From Paractinoplanes polyasparticus (lineage in GTDB: Bacteria > Actinomycetota > Actinomycetes > Mycobacteriales > Micromonosporaceae), in the NCBI RefSeq assembly GCF_019710575.1, contig NZ_JAHWFK010000057.1, positions 54,164 through 118,163 on the forward strand: a stretch of DNA of 64,000 bases, in the 5' to 3' direction. The translations under genes were made by a program, and so were the position numbers. Position 1 is the stretch's first letter, and every line of letters begins with the position of its first letter. Of this stretch, positions 43,351-52,274 are shown piece after piece. The notes under the pieces were generated by a model, which saw nothing but the letters and a program-made list of their open reading frames with translations, did no database searches and was not told the origin of the DNA.

Positions 43351-44241
43351 ATGCCGCAGCGCGCACCCGACTCGATCTCCATCAAGCTGCCCGACGGCCG
43401 ACGTCTCGACGCGACGAACGAGACGCCAGGGCCGGTCGAGGGCGGGGAGTTGGAACTGGTCGAGGTACTGATTGCGCGGCGCTTCGACGCGTGCCCGATC
43501 TGCGGGGACCCAGCAGCGACGGAAAGAGAGCACGTGCCGCCTGGCAGTCTCGGCGGCAAGGTGATGACCTGGACCTGCAATCGGTGCAACAACGGCTTCG
43601 GAAGCAGAGTCGAAGTCGACCTCCTCGACTGGTACGAGGGCGCGGTCACGACGTGGTTCGCGTCAGAAACCGTGCGCGGTAAGCGCAAGACCGGCCGGCT
43701 GCTGGTGCGCTGGACCACCAACGGCGAATACGTACTCCTGCCGGCCGGCAAGTCGGACGAGATCTACGCCGAGATCCTGGCCGCCGGCAACGTCGAGATG
43801 GAGTACGACACTCCGGAGCACCGGCGGTGGTCGATTGCTTTGCTCAAGTGCGTCTACCTCGCCCTCTGCATCAAATTCGGCGTCATCAAGGGCGAATGGG
43901 CAGATCAGGTCCGCGCCGACCTGCTGGCAGCCCGGGACGCACCCAGCCGAGCCGACGTGCCACCCAGCAAGATCGCCCAGCGTCTCCACGTTTGGCGCGG
44001 CTTCGCACCAGAGCCGATCACCTCGGATCCGGTCGTCACCGGCATCATCCACGGGCCAGACGGTCCGATGGAGGGCGTGCTCCTCGCCGGGCGGCTATTC
44101 GTCTCCTGGTCGCCGGCCAACGACAACCAGGCCGTCACGCCGGCTGAGACGGGTCGACGCGTTACGACCCTGCGGGTCGGCAAGCCGATGTCGAGTGTCG
44201 TGACCGCCGTCATGCCGGAGCCGCGCACTCCGACCGGCTGA
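43351..44241 (+). CDS. HNH-type (HNH_5-like) zinc-finger nuclease-fold protein
   Basis: In this 296-residue protein, residues 45-90 hold an HNH-like module: C48-x2-C51, then E-H61-V-P-P and 'GGK', then C76-x2-C79-N-N, ending 'GFGSRVE'. This matches the zinc-finger HNH type in which two CxxC pairs hold zinc and the EH and N residues form the active site. The rest is alpha/beta without other motifs. It starts at ATG 43351 with only a weak ribosome site. It stands alone beside the recombinase region. A defence or mobile-element role is possible but unproven. Confidence 0.7.
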   Translation: MPQRAPDSISIKLPDGRRLDATNETPGPVEGGELELVEVLIARRFDACPICGDPAATEREHVPPGSLGGKVMTWTCNRCNNGFGSRVEVDLLDWYEGAVTTWFASETVRGKRKTGRLLVRWTTNGEYVLLPAGKSDEIYAEILAAGNVEMEYDTPEHRRWSIALLKCVYLALCIKFGVIKGEWADQVRADLLAARDAPSRADVPPSKIAQRLHVWRGFAPEPITSDPVVTGIIHGPDGPMEGVLLAGRLFVSWSPANDNQAVTPAETGRRVTTLRVGKPMSSVVTAVMPEPRTPTG

Positions 44242-44271
44242 CCCTGCGTCCGCGCTCAGGCTTTCCAGATC

Positions 44272-44526
44272 TCATTCCCAGCAAGAGTCATCCGGAAGCA
44301 GCTCCATCAAGCGGGCGAAGCTCACGTCGACGACGCGATGCCTTCGGCACTGTTCCCATTGCCTTCGATGCGCCATCGTCAACGTGCTCATGCCGAACGG
44401 GTCGACCACCGTTCGGGCGCGTAGCCTCTCGCCCGCACGGTCGAGTTGTCTCGCCGCGCCCGAGGACAGACCGCGGCACCAGCCGACATCGTTGACAAAT
44501 TCAGGTGGCGGTGGGACGTAGTCCAA
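44272..44526 (-). CDS. Small hypothetical protein
   Basis: This 84-residue frame converges on the HNH gene. The product is basic with one Leu/Met-rich helix at the end ('VVDVSFARLMELLPDDSCWE'). No family, no clear ribosome site; it may be spurious. The rest of the 44242-44650 stretch shows nothing else. Confidence 0.3.
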   Translation of the reverse strand: MDYVPPPPEFVNDVGWCRGLSSGAARQLDRAGERLRARTVVDPFGMSTLTMAHRRQWEQCRRHRVVDVSFARLMELLPDDSCWE

Positions 44527-44650
44527 TCAGTCGGGCTTCCTTGTTCTCGAGCGGAATCCTCCGGCGAAACAGCGCTCCTGCCACGTCGAGCCTAGGTAGA
44601 ACCACCCGACCATGGCCGCTGCCTCCTGATTACACATGCCCGGAAGGCAG

Positions 44651-46885
44651 CTACTGCGGGGTCACGGTTCCGGCCGTGCCGTCGACAGTGACTGACTGCC
44701 CATTTCGTAGCCGGGTCGTGGCGCCCCCGGTACCGCAAACGGCGGGGATGCCGTATTCGCGGGCGATCAGGGACGCGTGTGCGGCAAGGGTTCCGCCATC
44801 CGTGACGACGGCCGCAGCGCGCGCGAACAGCGGCGTCCATGCCGGAAGGGTCGCCCTGGCCACCAGGACCTCGCCTTCACGGAAGGTGTCGAAGTCGTCC
44901 GGGCTGTTCACGATGCGGACCGGACCGGTGGCCCGCCCCGCCGATGCCGGATGTCCCTCGATCACCCCGGCGACCACCTCATGTGAGCCGCGAGCCCGCT
45001 GCACCGACCGGTCGATGACGTCTCCGATCAGGCGGGCCGGCGAGCCGAGAGTCAACGGGGCGGCCAGTCCACGCTGACGGTGCCACTGTTGCCGACGCTC
45101 TTCGACAGCGCTCAGCCCTGCCGGCTCGGGGTCAGTGGCCAGGCGCGCCTCTACCTCGTCGCGGGTGCAGGAGAACACGTCCCCCGGCTGGCGGAAGTGT
45201 CCGGCCGACGCCAGGTGTTCGCCGAGGCGGCGTACGCACGTCCGCAACACTGGCCAGGCGAGGGTGAAGTCGCGAGCCTGCTCTTCCCGGATGATCGCGT
45301 ACCGCTGGTTGACCAGTAACAGCTGCTCATATTCGGCCAGTAGGCGTGGCCTGTGACTGAGTGCGGCCCGGCATGCCTGCTCGGCGGCGGCACGCTGTTC
45401 AACCAGTTGGGCGTGACGATGACTGGTGCCAGCGGTCGTCGCGGCGCCTGGCAGTTCGGCGGCTGTCGGGTGGTACCAGTCGGCGCTCTGCACCGCATGG
45501 CCGACGCCCGTCACCTCGATGCCGGACAACCCTCGCAGCAAGACTTGGGCACCGCCGCGGGCGTCGGGCAGCACGTCCGCGAGATGCCGACGGGCGAAGC
45601 GGGTCAGGCAGGCTTCCATCTTCCACGCCGATCCGCCCACGATCGCCAGATACCAGAAATGGATCCCGGCCTCTCGGCCGAGCACGTCGATCAGACCCGC
45701 CAAACGATCAGGCGAAGCCGTGGCAACCTCGGCCTCGGCGTCAGCGACCAGCCGGCGGTACGCGGGCAGCTGCACATCGCGCCAGTGACGGCCAAGGCCC
45801 GACAACACGGCCCGGTCGGCGGCTGCCGGATTCCGGCCGACGCGGACCAGCGCGTTGTACAACACTTTTACCGCGTGACCGCGTCCCTGCCACAGCACGC
45901 CGGCGAGCAGCTTCGGAGAGGGCACCGGGGTGGCGTTGTAGTACCAGCCGTGGACCAACGCGTACCGGAACGGCACCCGGACTCCGACGCTGGCTTGCAT
46001 GCCGTCGAGGAAACCGTCTTCCAAGACCGGCAGCAGCCAGGTGCCGAACAACGGCGTCACCGCCTCCGGCAACCATTCGCCGAGGCGGAAGTTACGCATC
46101 CACAACCCCGGGCCGGGCGGTACCCATGACACCGTCTCGGGCACGGCAGTCATCGGCCGAGCCTGCAGCAACCACAACCGACCGCTCCGGTCGATGGCCC
46201 ACTCGACATCCTGTGGTCGCGCGTAACGGTCGGCGACCTGCCGGGCGAGGTCAGCGACCGCGTGTGCCTGCTCGGCGGTCAGCGCCGCCTCACCGCGACG
46301 CACCGGCCTGGTCATCGTGGTGCCGTCGGCGACGATCGTCCACTCCTCGCCGACGGCTTCGCCGGACACCAGCGCGTCACCCAGCCCGCGCACGGCGGTG
46401 ACGACCGTCTGGTCACGGTTGCCGGTGATCGGGTGGGCGGTGAACGCCACTCCAGCCGCCGCCGGCTCGACCATCATCTGCACGAGGACTGCCATGGCGG
46501 AGGCACGCCCGCCGTGGCGCCGGTGGTAGGCCGACACGCGCCCGGCGGTGGCGGCGGCGAAGCATCGGCGTACCGCGTCGGCCAGGCCGTCGACGGGAAC
46601 GTCGAGGTAGCTCTCGTAGAGGCCGGCGTAAGACGCGTCGGACAGGTCCTCGGCCGCGGCCGACGACCGCACGGCGAAGCGTGTCGCCCCCAGCCTGCGG
46701 GCGGCTTCGGCGACGGACGTCTCCCAACCGTCGACGTCGAGGGCCGCGGCGGTCACGACGATCCCTCGCGGAACCGGCAGCCCTTCGGTGGCCAGTTCGC
46801 CGAGCACCTGCGCCTTGCCGCCCACCAGATCGCGTGCGGCGGCACCAGCATCGGCCAGGTCCAGCACGGCGTGGAAGGCAGCCAT
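44651..46885 (-). CDS. PEP-utilising enzyme, rifampicin-phosphotransferase-like
   Basis: ATG 46885, with GAGGTGAG just upstream, gives 744 residues; a longer frame exists only by running back across the divergent PadR gene. Residues 5-270 are the ATP-grasp PEP/pyruvate-binding domain ('LVGGKAQVLGELATEGLPVPRGIVV', 'RFAVRSSAAAEDLSDASYAG', 'EWAIDRSGRLWLLQARP'). Residues about 300-620 are a variable helical substrate domain. Residues about 650-744 are the swivelling phosphohistidine domain with 'TDGGTLAAH703ASLIAREYGIPAV'. The three-part layout matches Rph-type antibiotic phosphotransferases, which transfer the ATP beta-phosphate to rifampicin. It is about 120 residues shorter than Rph and the substrate is not certain. 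It is divergent from a PadR gene. Confidence 0.75.
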   Translation of the reverse strand: MAAFHAVLDLADAGAAARDLVGGKAQVLGELATEGLPVPRGIVVTAAALDVDGWETSVAEAARRLGATRFAVRSSAAAEDLSDASYAGLYESYLDVPVDGLADAVRRCFAAATAGRVSAYHRRHGGRASAMAVLVQMMVEPAAAGVAFTAHPITGNRDQTVVTAVRGLGDALVSGEAVGEEWTIVADGTTMTRPVRRGEAALTAEQAHAVADLARQVADRYARPQDVEWAIDRSGRLWLLQARPMTAVPETVSWVPPGPGLWMRNFRLGEWLPEAVTPLFGTWLLPVLEDGFLDGMQASVGVRVPFRYALVHGWYYNATPVPSPKLLAGVLWQGRGHAVKVLYNALVRVGRNPAAADRAVLSGLGRHWRDVQLPAYRRLVADAEAEVATASPDRLAGLIDVLGREAGIHFWYLAIVGGSAWKMEACLTRFARRHLADVLPDARGGAQVLLRGLSGIEVTGVGHAVQSADWYHPTAAELPGAATTAGTSHRHAQLVEQRAAAEQACRAALSHRPRLLAEYEQLLLVNQRYAIIREEQARDFTLAWPVLRTCVRRLGEHLASAGHFRQPGDVFSCTRDEVEARLATDPEPAGLSAVEERRQQWHRQRGLAAPLTLGSPARLIGDVIDRSVQRARGSHEVVAGVIEGHPASAGRATGPVRIVNSPDDFDTFREGEVLVARATLPAWTPLFARAAAVVTDGGTLAAHASLIAREYGIPAVCGTGGATTRLRNGQSVTVDGTAGTVTPQ

Positions 46886-46913
46886 CCCACTCACCTCATA
46901 TGTAGCAACGCAA

Positions 46914-46927
46914 AGTATTGTGATACT
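46914..46927. promoter_or_regulatory. Putative PadR operator in the divergent promoter
   Basis: AGTAT-TGTG-ATACT is a perfect dyad inside the 93-bp gap between the divergent PEP-utilising enzyme and PadR genes, in an AT-rich patch. Its position suits control of both directions by the PadR protein. Confidence 0.55.
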
Positions 46928-46978
46928 ACGCTTGGCGTGCCGTACTGGGAACCCAGGGATTCGCGGAGGGTGACACGC

Positions 46979-47326
46979 ATGCTGCCGATGCGGCCGGAGC
47001 TGCTCAAAGGACACCTCGACGCGCTGCTGCTGGCAGTGCTCGAGCACGGGCCTCGACACGGGTACGCGGTCATCGAGACGTTGCGCACCGACAGCGGCGG
47101 AGCCCTCGACCTGCCCACCGGCACCGTGTATCCAGCGCTGCACCGGCTCGAGCGCGCCGGGCTGATCGCGAGCAACTGGGAAACCGTCGGCGGGCGCCGT
47201 CGACGCGGCTACCACCTCACCCCCGCCGGCGAAGCCGTGCTGGGCGAACAGCGCGCCGTCTGGGACCAGTTCGCCACCGCCGTCACCGCCGTCCTCGCGA
47301 GGCGACCATGGCCGGCCACGGCCTGA
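46979..47326 (+). CDS. PadR-family transcriptional regulator
   Basis: This 115-residue protein starts at ATG 46979 (GGAGGG upstream; an alternative ATG three codons on). It carries the PadR winged helix: 'ELLKGHLDALLLAVLEHGPRHGYAVIETL', 'GTVYPALHRLERAGLIASNWE', 'RRRGYHLTPAGEAVL'. It lacks the long C-terminal helix domain beyond the dimerisation helix, so it is of the short PadR-s2 type. The stop lies inside the next gene, whose HAAS domain is the usual partner of these regulators. Confidence 0.85.
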   Translation: MLPMRPELLKGHLDALLLAVLEHGPRHGYAVIETLRTDSGGALDLPTGTVYPALHRLERAGLIASNWETVGGRRRRGYHLTPAGEAVLGEQRAVWDQFATAVTAVLARRPWPATA

Positions 47327-47988
47327 ACCCGTCCACCGGATCTCGGACACCCGTCGCCACCTACCTCGACGACTTGGGCACGAAGCTGCCCGGGCCGCGC
47401 CGACATCGCAGCCAGATTCTCGTCGAACTGCGCGACGGACTCGACGTGGCCACCGACGCGCATCTCGCCGCCGGGATGACCACCGAGCGGGCGCAGGCGG
47501 CGGCAGTAGCCCAGTTCGGCAGCCCGCAAGAGGTCGCAGACGCCTTCGCGGGCGAGCTGACCACCACCTACGCAAGGCGCGTCGTCGCCACCTACATCGC
47601 CACCGGGCCGCTCGTCGGAATCTGGTGGCTTCTGCTGCTGCACCCGAATCCGTGGCAGACAGGCCCGATCGCCATCATCGCCGCGATTCCCGTTCTCCCG
47701 CTGATCGCCATCGCGATCGTCGTCGCAGGCGGCACCCTCGCCACCACCGGACGCCTGATGCGCTGGCTACCGGAGACGTCACCGCGGGGAGCCGCGGCCG
47801 CCACGATGGCGGTCGCCGGGGTAAGCGTCGCCGCCGACCTGACGATGATCGGACTGGTCACCGTCTCGGCAACGACATCGGCCTTGCTCGCCATCGTGGC
47901 CGTCGCCACCAGCGTGACCCGCATCGCCTGCAGCACAGCAGTTCTGCACCAGGCGACGAGGATGAGTCGATACCGCCATGCCGAGTGA
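47308..47988 (+). CDS. HAAS-domain membrane protein paired with PadR
   Basis: This 226-residue protein overlaps the PadR gene by 19 bases. Residues 15-85 form the helical HAAS ('permease prefix') signalling domain ('VATYLDDLGTKLPGPRRHRSQILVELRDGL', 'AVAQFGSPQEVADAF'). After that come four membrane segments (about 95-112, 121-141, 163-183, 190-212). In this family the cytosolic HAAS domain works with a PadR regulator to sense membrane or transport state. Here it would regulate the divergent PEP-utilising enzyme. There is no transporter domain in the protein itself. Confidence 0.75.
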   Translation: MAGHGLNPSTGSRTPVATYLDDLGTKLPGPRRHRSQILVELRDGLDVATDAHLAAGMTTERAQAAAVAQFGSPQEVADAFAGELTTTYARRVVATYIATGPLVGIWWLLLLHPNPWQTGPIAIIAAIPVLPLIAIAIVVAGGTLATTGRLMRWLPETSPRGAAAATMAVAGVSVAADLTMIGLVTVSATTSALLAIVAVATSVTRIACSTAVLHQATRMSRYRHAE

Positions 47989-48162
47989 CAACACGTCTCA
48001 TGCCCGCAGCCCTCCGACTGCCGACGAGTCGCCAGCCGTAGGCCTTCCCCACTCCCCTCTCCCCCATGAGGGCCCGGCGCGCAAGCGACGCTCGTCCCGC
48101 AGATTCAGTGCCGCACCCGCACGGTGGGCCAGCCTGCGCGCCAGGACAGTCAGTCGCGTGGG

Positions 48163-48510
48163 CTACGCCAACTCGGTGCCCGGCTCGCAGCTCGAGGGCT
48201 GGTCGTCACCCGCGGGCGGGCAGCAACAGGCGAGATAGCTCTGCAGGTCCGCGAGGCGGGTGGCGATGGCGGTCGGGTCGGCGCGGTAGCGGACGAGTTT
48301 GCCGTCGCGGGCGGATCGGACGAGTCCGCCCCGCTTGAGGATGGCGAGTTGTTCCGAGGCGGTGGATTGGCCGAGGGCGCAGGCTTCAGCGACTTCGCCG
48401 ACGGTGAGCTGGGCGCCGCCGGCGAACAGCAACATGATCTGCTGGCGCGTCTCGCTGGCGAGAGCTTTGAGGAAATCCTGGGTCGGCCCGCCGACGGTTG
48501 GTGTGCTCAT
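48163..48510 (-). CDS. ArsR-family regulator with C-terminal Cys cluster
   Basis: This 115-residue ArsR/SmtB winged helix ('FLKALASETRQQIMLLFAGGAQLTVGEVAEACALGQSTASEQLAILKRGG') has cysteines at 44, 95-97 (CCC) and 108. The C-terminal cluster differs from the classic CxC helix site and suggests an independently evolved metalloid site. It is divergent from the flavin monooxygenase gene at 48574; the 63-bp gap must contain both promoters and its operator. Confidence 0.85.
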   Translation of the reverse strand: MSTPTVGGPTQDFLKALASETRQQIMLLFAGGAQLTVGEVAEACALGQSTASEQLAILKRGGLVRSARDGKLVRYRADPTAIATRLADLQSYLACCCPPAGDDQPSSCEPGTELA

Positions 48511-48573
48511 CGCGCTCCAGTCTCCCTCACACCATCATTTCGTCTTTTCGCGATTTGACGATACATCGCTGCG

Positions 48574-49638
48574 ATGAGTGACGCTGATGTCGTGGTGCTC
48601 GGCGGTGGCCAGGCCGGCCTGGCCACCGCGCATGCCGCTCGTTCCCGTGGCCTGGCCGCGATCGTGCTAGACGCTTCGCCGACGCCGGGCGGATCGTGGC
48701 CCCAGTACTACGACAGCCTGCGGCTGTTCTCCCCGGCCCGCTTCTCGTCGCTGCCGGGCCTGCCGTTTCCCGGCGCGCCGGACCGGTACCCGCTGCGCGA
48801 CGAGGTGGTGGCCTACCTCGCCGCATACACGAGGTGGCTTGACCCTGATGTGCGGTACGGCCGGCGAGTGGATCAGGTGACCCGTACGGGAAAGCGATTC
48901 TCTGTCTCCTCGACGGACGGCACTGTGGTGTCGGCGCGGCTGGTGGTCGCAGCGAGTGGCGGTTTCGGGTCGCCGTATCGGCCCGCGCTGTCCGGGCTGG
49001 ACGGCTTCTCGGCAAGGGTGTTGCATGCGGCGGACTATCGAGGGCCGGCGCCGTTCGCCGGCACCCGGGTGGTGGTGGTCGGTGGGGGCAATTCGGCGGT
49101 GCAGATCGCGGTGGAGCTGGCCGGGCAGGCTCGGGTGACGCTCGCTACCCGACGGCCGTTGCGGTGGCAGCCGCAGCGGTACCTCGGCCGCGATTTCCAT
49201 TGGTGGCTGACTCGTACCGGCTTGGATACGTGGCGGTGGGGGCCGCGACTGTTCGGTGGGACGGTGCCCGTGATCGATGACGGCCGGTACCGAGCGGCGG
49301 TCAGCTCGGGCCGGCCGGACCGGCGTACATTGCTCGAGCGCCTGGACGGAGATGCGGTGGTGTGGGCCGACGGGAGCCGCGAGCGCATCGACGCGCTGAT
49401 CCTGGCCACCGGGTATCGTCCCGAGCTGTCTTATCTGGCTGGTACCGGCGCCCTCGACGGAGCGGGTCGGCCGTTGCATGAGGCTGGACTGTCGCGCACG
49501 GTGCCGGGACTGGGGTACGTGGGCCTCGAGCGGCAGCGCAGCTTCGCCTCGGCCACCCTGCGCGGGGTCGGCCGCGACGCCGGGCATGTGCTCGGACTGC
49601 TCACAGGAGTGTCGGCCGGTTCGGCGGCGATGCGATGA
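48574..49638 (+). CDS. ArsO-like flavin-dependent monooxygenase
   Basis: This 354-residue protein has FAD-binding GGGQAG near residue 10, 'GGSWPQYYDSLRLFSPARFSSLPG', the NAD(P)H-binding 'VVVVGGGNSAVQIAVELA' near residue 165, and 'ATGYRPELSYL' near 275. This is the class B flavoprotein monooxygenase layout, and similar proteins in ars clusters are called ArsO. The reaction is probably NADPH-dependent oxidation of a trivalent (organo)arsenical. It is divergent from an ArsR gene and coupled by ATGA to the next gene. The exact substrate is not given by the sequence. Confidence 0.75.
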   Translation: MSDADVVVLGGGQAGLATAHAARSRGLAAIVLDASPTPGGSWPQYYDSLRLFSPARFSSLPGLPFPGAPDRYPLRDEVVAYLAAYTRWLDPDVRYGRRVDQVTRTGKRFSVSSTDGTVVSARLVVAASGGFGSPYRPALSGLDGFSARVLHAADYRGPAPFAGTRVVVVGGGNSAVQIAVELAGQARVTLATRRPLRWQPQRYLGRDFHWWLTRTGLDTWRWGPRLFGGTVPVIDDGRYRAAVSSGRPDRRTLLERLDGDAVVWADGSRERIDALILATGYRPELSYLAGTGALDGAGRPLHEAGLSRTVPGLGYVGLERQRSFASATLRGVGRDAGHVLGLLTGVSAGSAAMR

Positions 49639-50051
49639 GTGCGCGGCTACTCGGCTTTGTGCGGGTGTTTCCGGGGTCGACTGCCGGCCTTGTCGGTGGC
49701 CTACCGGAACCCGGTGGCAAGGAGCAGGATGGGGATGTGCAGGTGACGTTGTGGTACTTCGCGGACTGCCCGAACTGGCGCGTCGGTGAGCAGCGGCTAC
49801 AGCAGGCACTCGACCTGATCGGTGATGGCGATGCGGATGTGCGCCTCGTGCCGGTCACGACAGAGGCCGAGGCGGCCACGGTTGAGTTCGCGGGGTCACC
49901 AACGTTCACCGTTGATGGGGTTGATCTGTTTGACCCTCCACCATCTGTTGGAGCGTTGACGTGCCGGGTGTATCGGACAGCGGACGGAATCTCCGGCGTG
50001 CCCGACGTTGATGACTTGATGGCTGTTCTCACCGAAAAGGTGAGGTCATGA
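49635..50051 (+). CDS. Thioredoxin-like small protein
   Basis: The ATG overlapping the upstream stop gives 138 residues. The conserved part begins near GTG 49737 ('VTLWYFADCPNWRVGEQRLQQAL'), so a 104-residue form is possible. The pattern is that of a reduced thioredoxin fold with a C-P-N-W motif (only one Cys of CxxC), then 'EFAGSPTFTVDGVDLF'. Similar proteins accompany mercury and arsenic genes. It may present one thiol for metalloid binding rather than dithiol reduction. It is coupled to the next gene by ATGA. Confidence 0.65.
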   Translation: MSARLLGFVRVFPGSTAGLVGGLPEPGGKEQDGDVQVTLWYFADCPNWRVGEQRLQQALDLIGDGDADVRLVPVTTEAEAATVEFAGSPTFTVDGVDLFDPPPSVGALTCRVYRTADGISGVPDVDDLMAVLTEKVRS

Positions 50052-50608
50052 CCCGTTCCGCTGAAGTGGTTGACACCGACATGCGCAGTTGCGGCTGCTG
50101 CGGCCGGCAATTCCCTGCCCAACGAGTAGCTGAACTCGGCGTCACCCCCGGCGTGTATATCTGCGCCGGCTGTGCGTTATGGGCCGCCCGCCGTGCAGGT
50201 CTGCTGTCCGCGCTCCGGCAGATCCGGATCCGGGCCGTCCTTCCCCGCTTCCCGGGGCGGGCAAAGGCGCCGTACACCGCCAAGGCGGCGATTCCCATCC
50301 TGCCCAGCGGCGACCTCGACCGCACAGAAGCGTTCTACGCCCGAGCCGGGTTCGCCGACGCCGGACGTCACGACGACTACCTTCTGCTGCACAACGGCGG
50401 TGTCGAAGTCCACTTTGCCCGCCACGACACCGTTACTCCCAGCACGTGCTTCCTGCACGTCACCGACGCCATGAAGATGTGGAAGCAACTGCGCGACCAA
50501 GGCGTGGAAGGCGTCGGCGACATCAAAGATCAGGACTATGGGCTCCGGGAGTTCGTCCTCACGGACCCCGATGGCAATAGCGTCCGGATCGGCAGCCCTC
50601 GACCCTGA
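50048..50608 (+). CDS. Zinc-ribbon fused to VOC (glyoxalase/bleomycin-resistance) domain
   Basis: In this 186-residue protein, residues 12-45 hold C15-x-C17-C18 and C39-x2-C42, a zinc-ribbon-like or thiol cluster ('CGCCGRQFPAQ', 'YICAGCALW'). Residues about 80-184 are one VOC module ('AIPILPSGDLDRTEAFYARAGF', 'VEVHFARHDT', 'REFVLTDPDGNSVRIG') with candidate metal ligands His and Glu. VOC proteins in ars loci include ArsI C-As lyases, but the ArsI vicinal thiol pair in the VOC domain is not seen; the cysteines are in the N-terminal ribbon instead. It is last in the ArsO-like operon. The fusion is unusual. Confidence 0.65.
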   Translation: MTRSAEVVDTDMRSCGCCGRQFPAQRVAELGVTPGVYICAGCALWAARRAGLLSALRQIRIRAVLPRFPGRAKAPYTAKAAIPILPSGDLDRTEAFYARAGFADAGRHDDYLLLHNGGVEVHFARHDTVTPSTCFLHVTDAMKMWKQLRDQGVEGVGDIKDQDYGLREFVLTDPDGNSVRIGSPRP

Positions 50609-51000
50609 CGCGGGTTGGCTCAGCCAGGCGCCGGGTCCATCGGCGTTCGTCGTCATGAGGTGCGGCCACCACGGCTTTTTGCGGCGACCTGGCGCCTCGG
50701 TACGTCGGTGGCTTTCGCTGCCGAATCATTGGTCCCGCCGACGCACGTGCACGCCTGAAACGTTGGTGTTCAGCGGCATTACCCAGCCGGTCCTTGGCTT
50801 TCGCCCCATCTCGCACGCCGTATCAAGACTTTGACGCCTGCACCGCCGCCGCCCACCGAACCGTGTAGAAGTTGCGCCCGGAAGGGCTCCAACGGCCCGG
50901 CTCGTCCAGCGCCGTTTCGCCCAAAAGACGCCGATCCGCTCAGTGCCGTCACCTGCCTCGGTGCAAACCTCACCCTGCCGACAGAGACCTGAGGAGTCGT
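50609..51000. other. Intergenic stretch
   Basis: These 392 bases between the VOC gene and the transporter show no convincing gene. The promoter of the following operon should lie in its right half. Confidence 0.4.
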
Positions 51001-51816
51001 ATGAGTGTTCTTTTCGTCGGTGTGCTGCTGGTTGCCTCGATGACGGCGGTCGGCACAGCGGTCACCGTCGCCGATTTCCGGGCCCTGGTGGGTCGGCGGC
51101 TGGTGCTGGGGATCGCGGTGGCGGTCAACGTGCTCGTGGTGCCGGGGATTGCCGTGACAGCGTGTGCCATCGCGGGAACGTCGGTACCGGCCACGGTCGG
51201 GATCGTGCTGGCGGCTGCGGCGCCCGGCGGTGGGACGGGCGCCTTGCTGACGTTGCACGCTCGTGGTGATCTCGCGGTCAGCGCCGTCCTGCAGGCGGTG
51301 CTGGCCCCGCTCGGGTTGGCGAGCGTTCCGTTGTGGGCACAGGTATCTGGCCACGACGTTGTGCCGTCGGGCTGGGCGGGTGCCGGGCTGGTCGTGGGTG
51401 GCCTGGCCGGGCAGGTGGTGCCGTTGGCGGCCGGCATGTGGCTGCGGCATCGCGACGGGCGGCGCGCGGACCGGGTGCATGCGGTGGCGAGACGGGTCGC
51501 GGATCTGTTGCTGGTCGGCCTCGTGGTGTATTTCGCCGTGACGGCCGGCGGTCAGTTGCCTGACCTGGGGTGGCCACCGATCGCGGTGATGGCATTGGTC
51601 GTGCTGGTCTGTCTGTCGGTCACCGCGATTCCGTTGGGCCAGTCGCCGGAGCGGCGCGCGGTCGGTATGACCACCGCCGTACGCAATCTGTCGCTGGCCT
51701 TGTTCTTCGCCGCGCCGATGGGCGGCACGGTGGTCGTGGCGTTGCTGGCTTACGGCTTGTTGATGTACGTGATGTCCGTGCCGGTGGCGGTGCGGCTCGG
51801 GCGGACGGCGGCCTGA
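51001..51816 (+). CDS. BASS-type (bile acid:sodium symporter-like) transporter
   Basis: ATG 51001 with GAGGAG four bases upstream gives 271 residues. It has about nine hydrophobic segments and two features of the BART/BASS superfamily, a Gly-rich broken helix ('LAAAAPGGGTGALLTLHARGD') and a second crossing region ('GMTTAVRNLSLALFFA'). ACR3 arsenite exporters belong to the same superfamily, but the ACR3 Cys signature is absent. The cargo is unknown; the context of metal genes suggests an oxyanion or metal-thiol conjugate. Confidence 0.7.
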   Translation: MSVLFVGVLLVASMTAVGTAVTVADFRALVGRRLVLGIAVAVNVLVVPGIAVTACAIAGTSVPATVGIVLAAAAPGGGTGALLTLHARGDLAVSAVLQAVLAPLGLASVPLWAQVSGHDVVPSGWAGAGLVVGGLAGQVVPLAAGMWLRHRDGRRADRVHAVARRVADLLLVGLVVYFAVTAGGQLPDLGWPPIAVMALVVLVCLSVTAIPLGQSPERRAVGMTTAVRNLSLALFFAAPMGGTVVVALLAYGLLMYVMSVPVAVRLGRTAA

Positions 51817-51926
51817 ACGAGCGCAGCCAATTCGATCCGGCCCTTGCATCCGGTACCTGGGTACAGGCTTACCGTCGTGGGGACGGCGTCGGTGTGACGC
51901 CGAACCTCTGCTGCGAGGAGCCTGCG

Positions 51927-52274
51927 ATGCCCATCGTCGTTCCTGATGTCTGCACACTGCCTACGGTCGAGCGGCCACTACGGCTGGCCGAGTTCGATGC
52001 CCTGTTCGCCACCGCCGTCCGCCAGGTCGACACCGTCGAGCCGACCCAGGCCCGGATGCGACTGACCGGCCCGGCCGGGCTGTCAGCGACGGTACGAGAC
52101 CTGACCGCCCGCGAGACCGAATGCTGCTCGTTCTTCACCTTCACGGTGACGCCCGAGCCCGCTGATGACGGCGAGAAGCTGATCCTCGACGTAAGAGTCC
52201 CAGCACAGTACGCCGATGTGCTTCGATCCCTTGTCGAGCGGGCCGGCGCAACCATGGCAGGACAAAAGTCATGA
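51927..52274 (+). CDS. Stand-alone ECC-motif protein
   Basis: ATG 51927 with GAGGAG six bases upstream gives 115 residues. The core 'LTARETECCSFFTFTV' (E65-C66-C67) followed by 'LILDVRVP' closely resembles the C-terminal end of the MerR protein encoded next ('AAAEYRCCSFGSYTLVI', 'LRLEVRMP'). The vicinal cysteines next to Glu could bind a soft metal. It overlaps the next gene by four bases. No named family is recalled. Confidence 0.6.
   Translation: MPIVVPDVCTLPTVERPLRLAEFDALFATAVRQVDTVEPTQARMRLTGPAGLSATVRDLTARETECCSFFTFTVTPEPADDGEKLILDVRVPAQYADVLRSLVERAGATMAGQKS

Noticed and set aside
46886..47575. Extension of the PEP-utilising enzyme across the PadR gene
   Set aside because: The extension is antisense to the well-supported PadR and HAAS genes and Arg-rich; ATG 46885 has a ribosome site and begins the conserved domain.
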